This document shows, piece by piece, positions 45,224 through 54,309 of a stretch of DNA of 64,000 nt. Source of the DNA: Burkholderia glumae LMG 2196 = ATCC 33617 (GTDB lineage Bacteria; Pseudomonadota; Gammaproteobacteria; Burkholderiales; Burkholderiaceae). Below the pieces are notes generated by a model. It was given only the letters and a program-made list of their open reading frames with translations, did no database searches and was not told the DNA's origin. The stretch covers positions 434,001 to 498,000 of the forward strand of contig NZ_CP009434.1 of NCBI RefSeq assembly GCF_000960995.1, in the 5' to 3' direction. Position numbers and translations under genes: made by a program. Numbering within the stretch: position 1 is the first letter of the stretch; every line of letters starts with the position of its first letter.

Positions 45224-46594
45224 TCAGTCGTGCTTGATGACGCGCAGCGGCGTGTCAGCGGGCACCAGCAGCGGATGGCGAATGTGCGGATTCATGGCCA
45301 CGATCTCGTCGGCCCAGCGCGTTGTACCAAACATGCGATAGGACACGTACAGCGCCGGCTGCCACGACTCCGGCGTATACGTGGTCAACCTGGCAAGGTC
45401 GCGCGATCGCGCCTGCAGGTCGGCCAGCACGGCCGTTTTCAAACGGACCAGCGCGTCGTGAGTCGTCGTCTCGCCAACACCACCAACCGGCTCGGCCGCG
45501 CTCGCCAGAATCAGTTCGGTGATCTGCTGGTTGAAGTCCGTGCGCAGCGCCAGCGCCTGGTCGTAGTTCCCCAGCTCGATCTGTGCGACTGCCCGCACGG
45601 CCATGATCGTGACCACGCCGTTAAAAAACCGCTCCAACGTCTTCAACGACTGTGCCTCGGCCTGGCGCGCAGCGGTCTGGTAGGGGCTCGCGGGCGGCGT
45701 GAAGGCTTCGGCAAGCTTCGCCTGGGCAGCGGATGGAACGAATCCGGCCGGAGCGTAAGCCGCCGCGATAGCGGGGCTGATGGCCTGCGGGAGCCCGGAC
45801 GGCGACGGCGTCTGCGACAGCAAGCTGCGCGTCTCGGTGGGCGCCTTCCAGAGGTTGCGCGCTGCGCCGAATGCGGACCACGCTTCATTTGACGTGAGCG
45901 TTTCCGGAATTTTCGTCAGGTCGCAGATACGGCGGCCGAGAAGCGACGGGATCGCGGCCAACTCGTTCAGCGGGAACGTGATGTACTGCCGCACTAGGCT
46001 GTTGTACGTGTCGTAAATCCGGTTCACGAACGAGATACCGTCCCACAGCGTGTCCAGGCCCGAACGGATCCGGCTCAGCACGTTGTCGTGCGCCCAACCG
46101 GTCAGCTTGGCCAGGTCGAGATTAGCCGACAGCGAATCGAGCAGCGACTGTTCGGCATTGTCGGCCGCGTCCGCCACCTGGTCGGCCGTGTTGGTCACGC
46201 CGGCCGGATACCGGCGCGGCTCGGCGCGGACGAACGACAATTCCAGGCGTGCGCATCCGCCTTCGGATGCTGGCGCTTCCTTGACGGTGTACTGGCCGTT
46301 GCACCAGCAGCGAATGCTGCCTTGCGTCGGATGCACCAACACGCCGTCGCCAGTCAGCACCTGGCGCAGGCGATTGAGCTGGTCCAGGTAGTCGTCGCCG
46401 ACCACGTATGCCGAAAACTTGATTTCGTTCGCGCCCGCGCCCATGCGGAACACGGTGGGCATGTCCTGGAACGGGTATTCACGCATCACCGTGTTGTCGC
46501 CGTCCGTCATCTCGATCGTGTCGACCTGGAACGACACGTCGCGCCATGACGCGGTGCGCAGTTGGTCTAGCCAGGTTGTTCCCAGCAGTGCCAT
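45224..46594 (-). CDS. DNA circularisation N-terminal domain protein (Mu gp43-like)
   Basis: A 456-residue tail protein with the domain start LRTASWRDVSFQVDTIEMTDGDNTVMREYPFQD and later CARLELSFVRAEPRRYP. It ends with a LysM-like stretch WADEIVAMNPHIRHPLLVPADTPLRV. The domain name is historical; in Mu it is a structural tail/baseplate protein. It lies between tape measure and hub, as in Mu. Confidence 0.92.
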   Translation of the reverse strand: MALLGTTWLDQLRTASWRDVSFQVDTIEMTDGDNTVMREYPFQDMPTVFRMGAGANEIKFSAYVVGDDYLDQLNRLRQVLTGDGVLVHPTQGSIRCWCNGQYTVKEAPASEGGCARLELSFVRAEPRRYPAGVTNTADQVADAADNAEQSLLDSLSANLDLAKLTGWAHDNVLSRIRSGLDTLWDGISFVNRIYDTYNSLVRQYITFPLNELAAIPSLLGRRICDLTKIPETLTSNEAWSAFGAARNLWKAPTETRSLLSQTPSPSGLPQAISPAIAAAYAPAGFVPSAAQAKLAEAFTPPASPYQTAARQAEAQSLKTLERFFNGVVTIMAVRAVAQIELGNYDQALALRTDFNQQITELILASAAEPVGGVGETTTHDALVRLKTAVLADLQARSRDLARLTTYTPESWQPALYVSYRMFGTTRWADEIVAMNPHIRHPLLVPADTPLRVIKHD

Positions 46595-46597
46595 CGC

Positions 46598-48988
46598 TTA
46601 AAAACCTCCCGGGTTGGTTGAGCCTGCGTCGACGCGCAGTGCGAACGGCTGCTGCGTCACAGTCGCGGTCGTCATGATTCGCTCGTCGCGTACGGCAACG
46701 TTGACGTTCAGCGTGCCGTTGCCGACCTCGACTTTCTGGGACTCGGCCTGGATGTGGTCCATTATCGCAAGCGCGGTTGACGGCTGCAGCATCGGGTTGA
46801 TCAGATAGGCCGGCTGCGTGCGAAGGATGCTGATGCGGTCCAGTAGTTCCTGCGGCACCTGGGCGGTTGATCCGTCGCTGGCGCGTGTCTCACTCACACG
46901 CTGCGACGGCGGGCGGGACATCACACTGGTGAGTTGGTCACCGGCCCATTGCGCGCCGAGAAAGCCCACCGCACCACCGAGCATGCCGCCCAGCGGCACC
47001 GTGATAGGTGCGAACGGTCCACCGAAGGCGCCAAGCGCTATACCGGCCTGGGCGCCAGCCCAGCCGCCGGCAACACCTGCAGCCGTACGGCCGGCGGCGT
47101 TAGCCTTCTCGGTCGGCGTCTTGCTGCTGTCCAGCAGCGTGGGCAACAGATCGTATGCAGCGAGCCCTGCCGTCACGAGCCACGGCGCGGCTCCGCCGAG
47201 TCGGCCGAATAGCCCACGTCGTGCGCCACCGGTAGCCGCACCTGGAGCGCCACCAGCAGCACCGCCTGGCGTCGGCGCGGTCCAGCCGGGAATCTTGTTC
47301 ACGACGTAGACCGGTATGGGGCCACTGCCGACGCCCCCCAAACCACTGGCACCACCCGGCACACCGGGAGTACCGCGAGGACCGCGGCTGAGCAGACACC
47401 GCGCAGGTACGCCGCCAACGCCTGCCGCCGTAACTACCGCCGCCGTCAGGGCAAACGCGGTAACGGCTGTGGTCGCACCTGGCATTACCCGTGCCAATTG
47501 CGTTACAGCGTCCAGTACCGTCTTGAGGGGGCCGTCAATCTGCTCGAAGACATGACTGCGCGCCATGTCCGTTTCGTTAGCGATCTGCTGAGCCTTGAAT
47601 GCTGCACGGCTCGACACAACGCGGAAATTCGACTGGACTGCCTCGCCGTTGTCGGCGTGGATCTGCTCCTGGACTTTCTTCAGGGAGTCCGGGTTTGCCG
47701 TGATGCCGACAAGTGCCATCAGCGCTTGCGGATCGTGAATGATCTTGCCAATTGCAGAACCTTGCAAAATGGCGGCCATCGCTCGATAGGTTTCCCTTTG
47801 CTGGTCACCCGTTTCGCTCGACGCTTTCTTTCTCAGCTCGACGTAATTCTTGTCCTTCCCGACAATCTGATTCGCGAAATCGGCAAAAGCCATAATTCCG
47901 TCGAAGCCGCGTTCGCGAGCACGAGCCAGCGACTTCGGAAGGTCGTATCCCATCTTCTTGAAGCCGTTCTTCGTATCGTCGCTGTTGATCTTCAGAATCA
48001 GATTTTTGAGGCCGATACCTGCCGCATCAGCGGTTCCTGATGTGATGGCCGATGCCTGTGCATAGGACAGCAGTTTCTCGTAATCTCCCATACCACGCAT
48101 ACCAAGCTTGTCATTCGACGATGCCATCAGGTCGGGCAGGTAAGGGGCCATGTTCTTGATATTGAATCTTCCTTCATGCCCGGCAACCACCATCTTCGAA
48201 ATCACCTTGTTCATATCGTCTTTCGACAGCCCGAAATTGCGCATGCCGGCCACTTCAACCTGCGCAATTTCAGTCACATCCGCGTCGCAGGCCGTCGCAC
48301 CTTTCAGCAGATCGGGCAGCATTGATTTCGCATCGTTGATTTCGACAGATCCCGACGCCATGACAGCGCCAAGCGCTTGAAGCGCAGTATCGCGCGACCC
48401 TCCACCGTACCGAACGGCAGCGTTGATCGTGTCCTCCAGATTGCCGATCTCCAAAATGCGCTGTGCCGGAGTTTTTTGGCCGTACGCAAAATTGGAAAGA
48501 TGCGCCAGCCGCTCGTCGAATGACATCGGTCGCTGAAGCGTCGCAGCAGCTGCGGTACCGACTGCGACTGCTCCCCCGACGACAGCCGCGCCAGTCTGCC
48601 CAATACGACCGACGACATGCGCTGCACGCTCGGCGTTGCGGCGAACGTCATCGATACGCCGAGAAACGCTCGCCAGATACGCGTTCATGCGATCTAGCGA
48701 CGACCGGCCACCCATTTGCGACAGTGCCGTCGTCGCGCGCTGCGTCGCGTTCGCGACGCTGGCCAGCGCCGCCGCCATGCGCCGCGCGCTGCCCTCCGGG
48801 CGCGCGGCGTTCGTCTTGCTGCTCACCTGTTCCAAAGTCTTCTCGGTTTTCTGCGCAGCGCGATCTACGTCCGTGAGCGCCTTGGTCTGACGCTGGCTGG
48901 CCTGTTCGAGCGCACGCGCGTTCTCGGCAGCGCGGCGCTTCAGGTCGCTTGTCAGGGTGATGACGTACCGCAGCACCATATTGCTCAT
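46598..48988 (-). CDS. Tail tape measure protein
   Basis: A 796-residue protein with a long N-terminal coiled coil (residues ~10-120), the TP901-type core (FDERLAHLSNFAYGQKTPAQRI ... ALGAVMASGSVEINDAKSMLPDLLKGA), hydrophobic segments around 500-525 and a Gly/Ala-rich region at 560-690. It sets tail length and is extruded on infection. Its ATG overlaps the end of the chaperone's extended frame (CGATGA). Confidence 0.92.
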   Translation of the reverse strand: MSNMVLRYVITLTSDLKRRAAENARALEQASQRQTKALTDVDRAAQKTEKTLEQVSSKTNAARPEGSARRMAAALASVANATQRATTALSQMGGRSSLDRMNAYLASVSRRIDDVRRNAERAAHVVGRIGQTGAAVVGGAVAVGTAAAATLQRPMSFDERLAHLSNFAYGQKTPAQRILEIGNLEDTINAAVRYGGGSRDTALQALGAVMASGSVEINDAKSMLPDLLKGATACDADVTEIAQVEVAGMRNFGLSKDDMNKVISKMVVAGHEGRFNIKNMAPYLPDLMASSNDKLGMRGMGDYEKLLSYAQASAITSGTADAAGIGLKNLILKINSDDTKNGFKKMGYDLPKSLARARERGFDGIMAFADFANQIVGKDKNYVELRKKASSETGDQQRETYRAMAAILQGSAIGKIIHDPQALMALVGITANPDSLKKVQEQIHADNGEAVQSNFRVVSSRAAFKAQQIANETDMARSHVFEQIDGPLKTVLDAVTQLARVMPGATTAVTAFALTAAVVTAAGVGGVPARCLLSRGPRGTPGVPGGASGLGGVGSGPIPVYVVNKIPGWTAPTPGGAAGGAPGAATGGARRGLFGRLGGAAPWLVTAGLAAYDLLPTLLDSSKTPTEKANAAGRTAAGVAGGWAGAQAGIALGAFGGPFAPITVPLGGMLGGAVGFLGAQWAGDQLTSVMSRPPSQRVSETRASDGSTAQVPQELLDRISILRTQPAYLINPMLQPSTALAIMDHIQAESQKVEVGNGTLNVNVAVRDERIMTTATVTQQPFALRVDAGSTNPGGF

Positions 48989-49166
48989 CGCCGTTTCCTC
49001 GTCTGTTCCTGTTGCGCCTTATGGGCGCGGTCCAGTTCAGCGGCCTGCGCCATCAGTTGCGACAGCGGCATGCTGCGCACCGAAGTCAGCGAGCACGGCA
49101 GGGCCAGGCTGAGCTGACGCGCCAGCGTCTCCCATTGCTTCAGCCTGGCCCTCGGTTCGCGGGACG
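48985..49166 (-). CDS. Alternative-frame extension of the tail assembly chaperone
   Basis: In the +1 (equal to -2) frame relative to the chaperone gene, an open stretch reads EPRARLKQWETLARQLSLAL, CSLTSVRSMPLSQLMAQAAELDR, and ends at a TGA overlapping the tape measure start. It has no start codon or ribosome-binding site of its own. Long-tailed phages make a chaperone fusion by frameshifting just upstream of the tape measure gene, and Mu is reported to use a -2 shift. The exact slip site is not obvious; it should lie about 49160-49200. Confidence 0.7.
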
Positions 49167-49585
49167 GACTGTTCCTTCTCGCCGGCCAGGATTGCGTCGA
49201 AGTCGGCCTGCGTGATGAGCGCGTGCCGGAGTTGCGCTGCCAGGTCGACCAGCACGCATCGTTCTTCGATCTTCGCCAGGTCGAGCGGCGACAACCGGCC
49301 GAACATGTCCAGTGTCATTAGCTTCTGTTCGATCGGATCGAGCCCGGCGCACTCGAAGCGCTCGACATGGCGCAGCGTCATGGCGACGCGATACAACTCG
49401 TCCGAAACCAACAGCGTTGGCTTTCCCTGGATCGACACGACGCGCTCCGCCAGTTCAACGGCGGCGAACTCGTCGGCCACGGTCGTCTCGCGCAACCGAA
49501 CCGTGCGATAGCGCACCGTCTGCTCGCCGACCTGAGACGGCAAGCCGTCGACCAGTTGCACGACATTGATATCGTTCTTGTTCAT
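49037..49585 (-). CDS. Tail assembly chaperone (Mu gp41-like)
   Basis: A 182-residue protein of the phage tail assembly family: VVQLVDGLPSQVGEQTVRYRTVRLRETTVADEFAAVELAE and SPLDLAKIEERCVLVDLAAQLRHALITQADFDAIL. After about residue 155 this frame becomes low-complexity Ala/Gly, while the overlapping frame becomes conserved, so the biologically important product is probably a frameshift fusion. It binds the tape measure during tail assembly. Confidence 0.88.
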   Translation of the reverse strand: MNKNDINVVQLVDGLPSQVGEQTVRYRTVRLRETTVADEFAAVELAERVVSIQGKPTLLVSDELYRVAMTLRHVERFECAGLDPIEQKLMTLDMFGRLSPLDLAKIEERCVLVDLAAQLRHALITQADFDAILAGEKEQSVPRTEGQAEAMGDAGASAQPGPAVLADFGAQHAAVATDGAGR

Positions 49586-49623
49586 GGTGATGTTCCGATG
49601 ATGGGAATGCGCCGGCCGGATAC

Positions 49624-49654
49624 GACGAAGGCAGGGCCGGCGCCTGCCTTCGTC
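49624..49654 (-). terminator. 12-bp hairpin between tube and chaperone genes
   Basis: GACGAAGGCAGG (49624-49635) and CCTGCCTTCGTC (49643-49654), perfect, 7-base loop, no T tract. It probably lowers transcription after the abundant sheath and tube genes or protects their mRNA 3' end. Confidence 0.6.
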
Positions 49655-49674
49655 TCGTTCGTGTCAGCGGTGAT

Positions 49675-50046
49675 TTACAGCCACTGCAGTGCCGTGAGCG
49701 CGATGAACTCAATGCTGACCGGGCCGTTACCGACCTCCCCCATGCTCTTGAACGTGCATTTGCCAGCACGGCAGCGTCGGCCGGTACGCAGGTTCGTCAT
49801 CACAATCTGCGCCTCGCGGATCGAGCTGATGCTCTCAGGCTCGAGCGAGCCAGTGAAAAGCAGCTTGGTCTTGATGACGCGAGCGACGCGCTTGCGCGTC
49901 GTGTAGTCCTGGCCGTTTGTGGCCAATGTCGCTTCGCGCTCGAAGCCCGCCGCACCCTCAACAGTTGCACTGCCGTCCTCGATCGCCCATTCCTCACCGT
50001 CCACGGTGAGGCTGTCCACACGGAAAATTTCGCTATCGCAGGCCAT
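49675..50046 (-). CDS. Tail tube protein (Mu M-like)
   Basis: A 123-residue protein with SEIFRVDSLTVDGEEWAIEDGSATVEGAAGFEREA and GNGPVSIEFIALTALQWL. Size, family resemblance and place directly after the sheath gene fit the Mu-type inner tube protein. It polymerises into hexameric rings inside the sheath. Confidence 0.9.
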   Translation of the reverse strand: MACDSEIFRVDSLTVDGEEWAIEDGSATVEGAAGFEREATLATNGQDYTTRKRVARVIKTKLLFTGSLEPESISSIREAQIVMTNLRTGRRCRAGKCTFKSMGEVGNGPVSIEFIALTALQWL

Positions 50047-50093
50047 TTAAGCCCTCCATTAAAGTCAGAGAAATGTGTGTGTTTCGGGGCCGA

Positions 50094-51572
50094 TCAAACG
50101 TGACCTGCGATGAACTCGCTGGTGATCTCGGTTTGGTAGTGCTGCGTGATGAGCACCGGCTGGTCGAGGATCTTCAGCTTGCCGTTCGGCCCGTCGACTT
50201 CGACTCGCAACGTCTTCTTGTAATGGTCCATGTTCTGGAACAGGCCGGCCGTCATAAACTGCTCGTAGTTGTTCAGCATGATGTCGGTGCCAAGCGGGAC
50301 GGTCATGATCTTCTGGCCTGGAATCGGCTCGGTGACGTACTCGGCCAGCTTGTAGCCGCGATACTTGGTCTGGATTTCCGTCACCGTGAACCAGCGGTAA
50401 TACGACAGCGTTTTCACCCAGTTCAGGTTTCGCCACGACGGGTCTATGGCACCGGTCGGATGCGTCGTGTAGTTCGTCACCACGCGCAGCATGTGCGCGG
50501 TGCCGTCCTCCATCGTCTCGAGCACTGAGCCGCCCGCCGTCAGCATGTTGTTGCGCTGGTCGATTTCCCAGTCGTCTTCCAGGCGCGCTGCGACATAGCC
50601 GCTCAGCGCCACACCCGTGAACGGGACTGCCGGGTCGATCGCCACGTGGCTCTCGATCGCGGCGGCGGCCATTGCGGCTGTCTCCCACGGATTGGTAAGG
50701 TCACGGGTCACGCAGATCGTGTGCACCGCCGGACTGTTGCGGGGGCCGAGCCAGGCGACAACTTCCCCCTCGCTTCCGCGCATGACCGTCACGGCCTGGC
50801 CATCCTGCATGTTGTCGAAGTTCCAACGCCGTTCCAGCTCGGCCTCCAGCACACCCATGTTCGCGCTGTCGGTGTACGGCATCGCGTATTCGGTCGCACG
50901 AAAGCCTTTGATCGCCGAGATGACCGGCGTGATGTCGGGATTGACGGCACCGCCAGCCATCGACGTGATCGTCACCGTCACGCCCTGCGGCAGCCGATCA
51001 TCCGCGTAGTACGTGCTGCGCAGATCGATGCTGTTGCCCGTCGCGCCTTTCCAGCGGCAGGTCAGCTTCACTTCTCCGGCTGCGGTGCCCGCGACAGCAG
51101 TAACGGGAAGACTCGGTGTCGCCTGGATTGCGTTGAGGAGCTTCGTGGCTGCAGTCGTCGCAGTGTCGTTGACCGCGATCCCGATCCGCACGCGTTTGCC
51201 GCCGATGTACAGCGACACTTCGCCGGACGCGTGATTCGCATCGACCTGCAGCGTCACCTTGCCCGTGGCAGCCAGTGCGGTCGCATCGTCAGCAAGGATC
51301 GCCAGATCGATCGGCATGCCAAGATCGGCGTTTGCCTTTGCCGCACGCCACATTGCGAGCAGCATCGAGCCTTCACCCAGCAGGCCGATCGCTTCGGCCT
51401 CGCTGGTGACGCGTTGGCGCTTCTTAATGTCGACGCCGATCGGCGGGTTCGCCTGGCCGATCAGCAGCACGCTGCGCGGCATACCGCGCAGGCCGCGAAT
51501 CGCCTTCGACGCATCGAATTTGTGGGCCACAAAGGGCACCTGAAAGTTCAATGAAAGCAAGTTCGTAAGCAT
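50094..51572 (-). CDS. Contractile tail sheath protein (Mu L-like)
   Basis: A 492-residue sheath protein: VPFVAHKFDASKAIRGLRGMPRSVLLIGQ at the start, then LTCRWKGATGNSIDLRSTYY, and a conserved C-terminal barrel with IDQRNNMLTAGGS, RVVTNYTTHPTGAIDPSWRNLNWVKTLSYYRW and IMTVPLGTDIMLNNY. It forms the contractile outer tail layer. Confidence 0.95.
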   Translation of the reverse strand: MLTNLLSLNFQVPFVAHKFDASKAIRGLRGMPRSVLLIGQANPPIGVDIKKRQRVTSEAEAIGLLGEGSMLLAMWRAAKANADLGMPIDLAILADDATALAATGKVTLQVDANHASGEVSLYIGGKRVRIGIAVNDTATTAATKLLNAIQATPSLPVTAVAGTAAGEVKLTCRWKGATGNSIDLRSTYYADDRLPQGVTVTITSMAGGAVNPDITPVISAIKGFRATEYAMPYTDSANMGVLEAELERRWNFDNMQDGQAVTVMRGSEGEVVAWLGPRNSPAVHTICVTRDLTNPWETAAMAAAAIESHVAIDPAVPFTGVALSGYVAARLEDDWEIDQRNNMLTAGGSVLETMEDGTAHMLRVVTNYTTHPTGAIDPSWRNLNWVKTLSYYRWFTVTEIQTKYRGYKLAEYVTEPIPGQKIMTVPLGTDIMLNNYEQFMTAGLFQNMDHYKKTLRVEVDGPNGKLKILDQPVLITQHYQTEITSEFIAGHV

Positions 51573-51622
51573 CTTCTATTGCCCTGTGAATGAGGTTTGA
51601 AGCGGGTTTAAGCGACCTTCCG

Positions 51623-51889
51623 TTACTCGGGACGTTGGCGGATCAGATCGCCGTCTTCGAGCAGCCGGAGAACGCGAACGTCGACCGTCGCCGGGCCGGC
51701 TGCCGTCTCGCTATACAGGCCGCCGAATTCGCGATTGATGACGACGCGACCGGCACCGGCTACGACGGCGATCTGCTCGCCCAGTCGTGGTGATGGAAAC
51801 GGGGCAGGCTCGGTAACAACCTGTTCGATGTCGTCGATAGCACCGTCGATATCGGTGTCATCTATCGTCGTAGTCTTGGCTCGAGCCAT
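51623..51889 (-). CDS. DUF2635 family phage protein (Mu gp38-like)
   Basis: An 88-residue protein with an acidic N-terminus and the DUF2635-type end VDVRVLRLLEDGDLIRQ. AGGAG lies 6 bases upstream of the ATG at 51889. It overlaps the gp37 counterpart by 32 bases and precedes the sheath gene, as in Mu. The molecular role is unknown. Confidence 0.8.
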   Translation of the reverse strand: MARAKTTTIDDTDIDGAIDDIEQVVTEPAPFPSPRLGEQIAVVAGAGRVVINREFGGLYSETAAGPATVDVRVLRLLEDGDLIRQRPE

Positions 51890-52472
51890 TTGTCACTCCT
51901 TTGATGTCGATTTGCACTTCGGGGCCAGGTCTTGGCGGCGGTGGGTCGGGCGGTCGAATTATGGGATTCCATTCAATGTCGACCGCTTTCAAGTCGGGCG
52001 GCTCGTCGGGATTAAGCAGGCCGTCGAACTCGATTTCCTGCCACCAGCCGACCATCCAGACGGCCAGCCCCCGTGCGTCGAACTTGCGGCTGTATATGCT
52101 TTCGGCGACCACGTTGTCGGCTTTGCCGGTACATGGCGGGCGATCCCAGTTCGAAAGAATTCGCGACACCAGCTCGGCACGCTGCATCGCCGCGGCCGCA
52201 CGCACCACGCGATTGCCGTCGTTCGTTACGACGAACACTGCACACTTTGCGAGCCAAGCGTTCTTCCCGATGTACTGGCCGGCCTTCGGCAAGCGCCGCC
52301 ACCCGAGGCAGGTCGTAAATGCGGCAGGCGCAACAAACGAGTGCGCGGGCACTTCCTCAGCGTCCAACTGGCCGCCGTACAGATCAATCGTTTTGAAGAG
52401 CTTGCCGGCCTTCTCGCGCAGCACGACGTTGAGCGCATTGAGCAACGCCGTGCTCATGACGTTCGTGTCCAT
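51858..52472 (-). CDS. Mu gp37-like protein (DUF1834 type)
   Basis: A 204-residue protein: STALLNALNVVLREKAGKLFKTIDLYGGQLDAEEV, PAAFTTCLGWRRLPK and KCAVFVVTNDGNRVVRAAAAMQRAE, ending in a Pro-rich stretch. It probably acts at the head-tail junction or tail terminus. The ATG at 52472 overlaps the preceding stop (TGATG). Confidence 0.82.
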   Translation of the reverse strand: MDTNVMSTALLNALNVVLREKAGKLFKTIDLYGGQLDAEEVPAHSFVAPAAFTTCLGWRRLPKAGQYIGKNAWLAKCAVFVVTNDGNRVVRAAAAMQRAELVSRILSNWDRPPCTGKADNVVAESIYSRKFDARGLAVWMVGWWQEIEFDGLLNPDEPPDLKAVDIEWNPIIRPPDPPPPRPGPEVQIDIKGVTNGSSQDYDDR

Positions 52473-52906
52473 CACCTCATCCTCACTGCGTCGAGCGGCA
52501 TTTGGCCGGTCAACGCGCCATCGTGATCGTTGACGCCGAGCACAGGTCGCGCCTCGATATGGACGGAACGGTCACGCCCAGTGTCACCGCCGAAATGGTG
52601 AATGCGCTCGCATTCCTCGCCGTTTCCAAATTCCAGGCCGTCAGGAATCACGTTGTACACATAGCTGTCATACAGGGCGCGCGAGTCGATCAGCGTCGGG
52701 CCTTGACGCTCGAGCGCAGCGGCCGATTGCGGCATCGGACTGCCATCCCAGAGCATCTGCTGGTCGAATCGATCCTGAATGTGGCCGAGCATGTATTCAC
52801 CGATTTCCTCGTGCCCGCCCGTGAACGTTGCACCACCGATCGCTGCGAGGTGCCGACACAGCGCATCATCGCCAGCGAAGTCCCATTGCACCGACACCCC
52901 GTTCAT
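52472..52906 (-). CDS. Phage virion morphogenesis protein (Mu gpG-like)
   Basis: A 144-residue protein with DDALCRHLAAIGGATFTGGHEEIGEYMLGHIQDRFDQQMLWDGSPMPQ and PTLIDSRALYDSYVYNVIPDGLEFGN, the typical layout of the gpG/gpS family that helps finish tails before head joining. The ATG at 52906 overlaps the stop of the upstream frame (ATGA), which shows which upstream frame is the real one. Confidence 0.88.
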   Translation of the reverse strand: MNGVSVQWDFAGDDALCRHLAAIGGATFTGGHEEIGEYMLGHIQDRFDQQMLWDGSPMPQSAAALERQGPTLIDSRALYDSYVYNVIPDGLEFGNGEECERIHHFGGDTGRDRSVHIEARPVLGVNDHDGALTGQMPLDAVRMR

Positions 52907-53283
52907 TTCCCGTACCTGTCCCAGTTGTAGGTGATCGGCACCTTGCCCCACAGCACGCGACGACCGCTCGCTGCAGGCGGTGGCAGCACCCCGACTTTTC
53001 CGGTCCACACATCGCGCAACCAGTCATTCCAGTACTTGCAGCGCGTTTCCCGCTGGTTGGTCGCGTTGTCCGGATCGTCCTGCAGCGAGCAGCGAGCAGC
53101 GCGTGAGCGACGGACCGCAGGTCTTCAGCTGTGTCCGGTCGATGTCCGCGTGGTCCAGCGGCAAACCCTCGTTGGCGCGCAGATAGCCGTCCATGAACCG
53201 GCTGGACCGCGCCAACATGGAAGTCAGCCTGCTTCGATCCAGTTGGCGAGGCCCGCGGCTTGGGGAGAAGTGGTCTTGTCCAT
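52903..53283 (-). pseudogene. First gene of the tail unit, broken by two frameshifts
   Basis: Three frame pieces join into one plausible protein of about 125 residues. MDKTTSPQAAGLANWIEAG stops at 53224. One base out of frame comes LTSMLARSSRFMDGYLRANEG ... LTRCSL. After a 7-base duplication of CTCGCTG (near 53090) follows QDDPDNATNQRETRCKYWNDW ... ITYNWDRYGK, ending at a TGA that overlaps the gpG-like start. I do not recognise the family. Both lesions could be real decay or sequence errors. Confidence 0.65.
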
Positions 53284-53320
53284 GCCTCGCAGTTTGCGAG
53301 GCGCGGATCAGAAAAAAATG

Positions 53321-53334
53321 GTGAACCATTTCAC
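53321..53334 (-). promoter_or_regulatory. Predicted late-activator site A, upstream of the first tail unit
   Basis: GTGAACCATTTCAC is a perfect GTGAA/TTCAC dyad and one of three copies in the prophage. On the minus strand a -10-like CAAACT (53296-53291) starts about 31 bases from the motif centre. Confidence 0.5.
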
Positions 53335-53378
53335 AAGCAAATGATTCTCCGTGACGCTGCGGGAGTGGGACGGATTTA

Positions 53379-53451
53379 AACGGCCTAGAGGCCGTTGGCG
53401 GGGTTGGACGACCATAGAGTCGTCCAACGAGTCATCAGCAGTTTTTGATGA
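53379..53451 (-). terminator. Three tandem hairpins after mor
   Basis: Stems at 53379-53385/53390-53396 (AACGGCC), 53404-53412/53419-53427 (TTGGACGAC, 9 bp perfect) and 53432-53437/53446-53451 (TCATCA). They separate the early operon from the tail unit and probably terminate early transcription. Confidence 0.6.
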
Positions 53452-53496
53452 TGTTTCAGCGCTTTTTGAAAAGGGTCTTGCTGGCGCGGGCGGCAA

Positions 53497-53895
53497 TCAC
53501 TCGAACAGGTCGCCGCTGGACGGCTCTGCGGAATGCTCGCCGAGTATCTGAAATACGCGGCGCATCGTGTACCCGGTGCGGATCGCGATCTGGTCGACCG
53601 TGAGTCGCTCCATGCGGAGCTGGCGAACGATCTGATGCCGTTGCTGGCGCGTCACGGCGTCCTTCTTGGGCAACATGAGGGTCTCGCCGCCGAAGCGCTC
53701 CACCAGGGCAACGAATGCGACCGGGCCAATATGCTCGACCAGCATGTGCTGCGGATCGACACGCTTGGGCACCGACAGATATGTACCGCCGCGCCAGTCG
53801 ATCAGCGCGAACGCAGCCGCCTCACCGACGCAGTCGATGAGTTCGCGCAGCAGCTCGGGCAGCGCAGCACGGTTGATGCGGGGCGTCGTATTCAT
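53497..53895 (-). CDS. mor: Mor-family transcription activator
   Basis: A 132-residue protein of the Mor/Mga-like phage activator family. The N-terminal dimerisation part contains LPELLRELIDCVGEAAAFALIDWRGGTYLSVPKR. The C-terminal helix-turn-helix is LTVDQIAIRTGYTMRRVFQIL (about residues 98-118). In Mu, Mor activates the middle promoter, from which the late activator C is made; no C-like gene is seen here, so this protein may drive late promoters directly. Its ATG overlaps the stop of the gemA-like gene. Confidence 0.9.
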   Translation of the reverse strand: MNTTPRINRAALPELLRELIDCVGEAAAFALIDWRGGTYLSVPKRVDPQHMLVEHIGPVAFVALVERFGGETLMLPKKDAVTRQQRHQIVRQLRMERLTVDQIAIRTGYTMRRVFQILGEHSAEPSSGDLFE

Positions 53896-54309
53896 GCGGT
53901 CACTTCGGCATCGGGTTGCACGCGAAGTAACCATTTCTTCGCGGCTTCGATCAGATACGGCAACTGGCCGGCGCGGGCGAAGCGCAGCGCGGCGGGCGTC
54001 GGAATGCGACCCGTCGCCCACGATTCCAATGCGGTGGGCGTGTTCACGCCCACCGCGCCGCACGCCGCGAGCTGTGCCCACAACGCGGACAGCTTGCGCG
54101 GCTGCGGCTCGTTCCATGCGCCAGGCGCGGCCTGCGGCTTCATCAAGTCGAGCAGCTTGTGCCGACGTGCATGCGCCTCGCGGCGTTGCTTGGCCGACAG
54201 CTCGGCGGCCGAGCGCACGCCGAAGTGCGCCAGCAGCCAATCCTTGTACTGGTCTTCGCTCATGCCGGCTTTCATCGCCTTGCGGCGGACCAGCTGGCTG
54301 TCATGCTTA

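Noticed and set aside
45224..46594. A phage DNA-circularisation function taken from the domain name
   Set aside because: In Mu-like phages this family is a structural tail/baseplate component; the name is historical.
52918..53344. Plus-strand frames across the start of the tail unit
   Set aside because: They are antisense to a broken minus-strand gene whose pieces join sensibly and end in a start-stop overlap with the gpG-like gene.
53284..53496. Boundary between two independent prophages
   Set aside because: No host-like DNA, no copy of the end repeats and no second transposase are seen; tail and early genes complement rather than duplicate each other. The head genes needed to decide lie outside the window.
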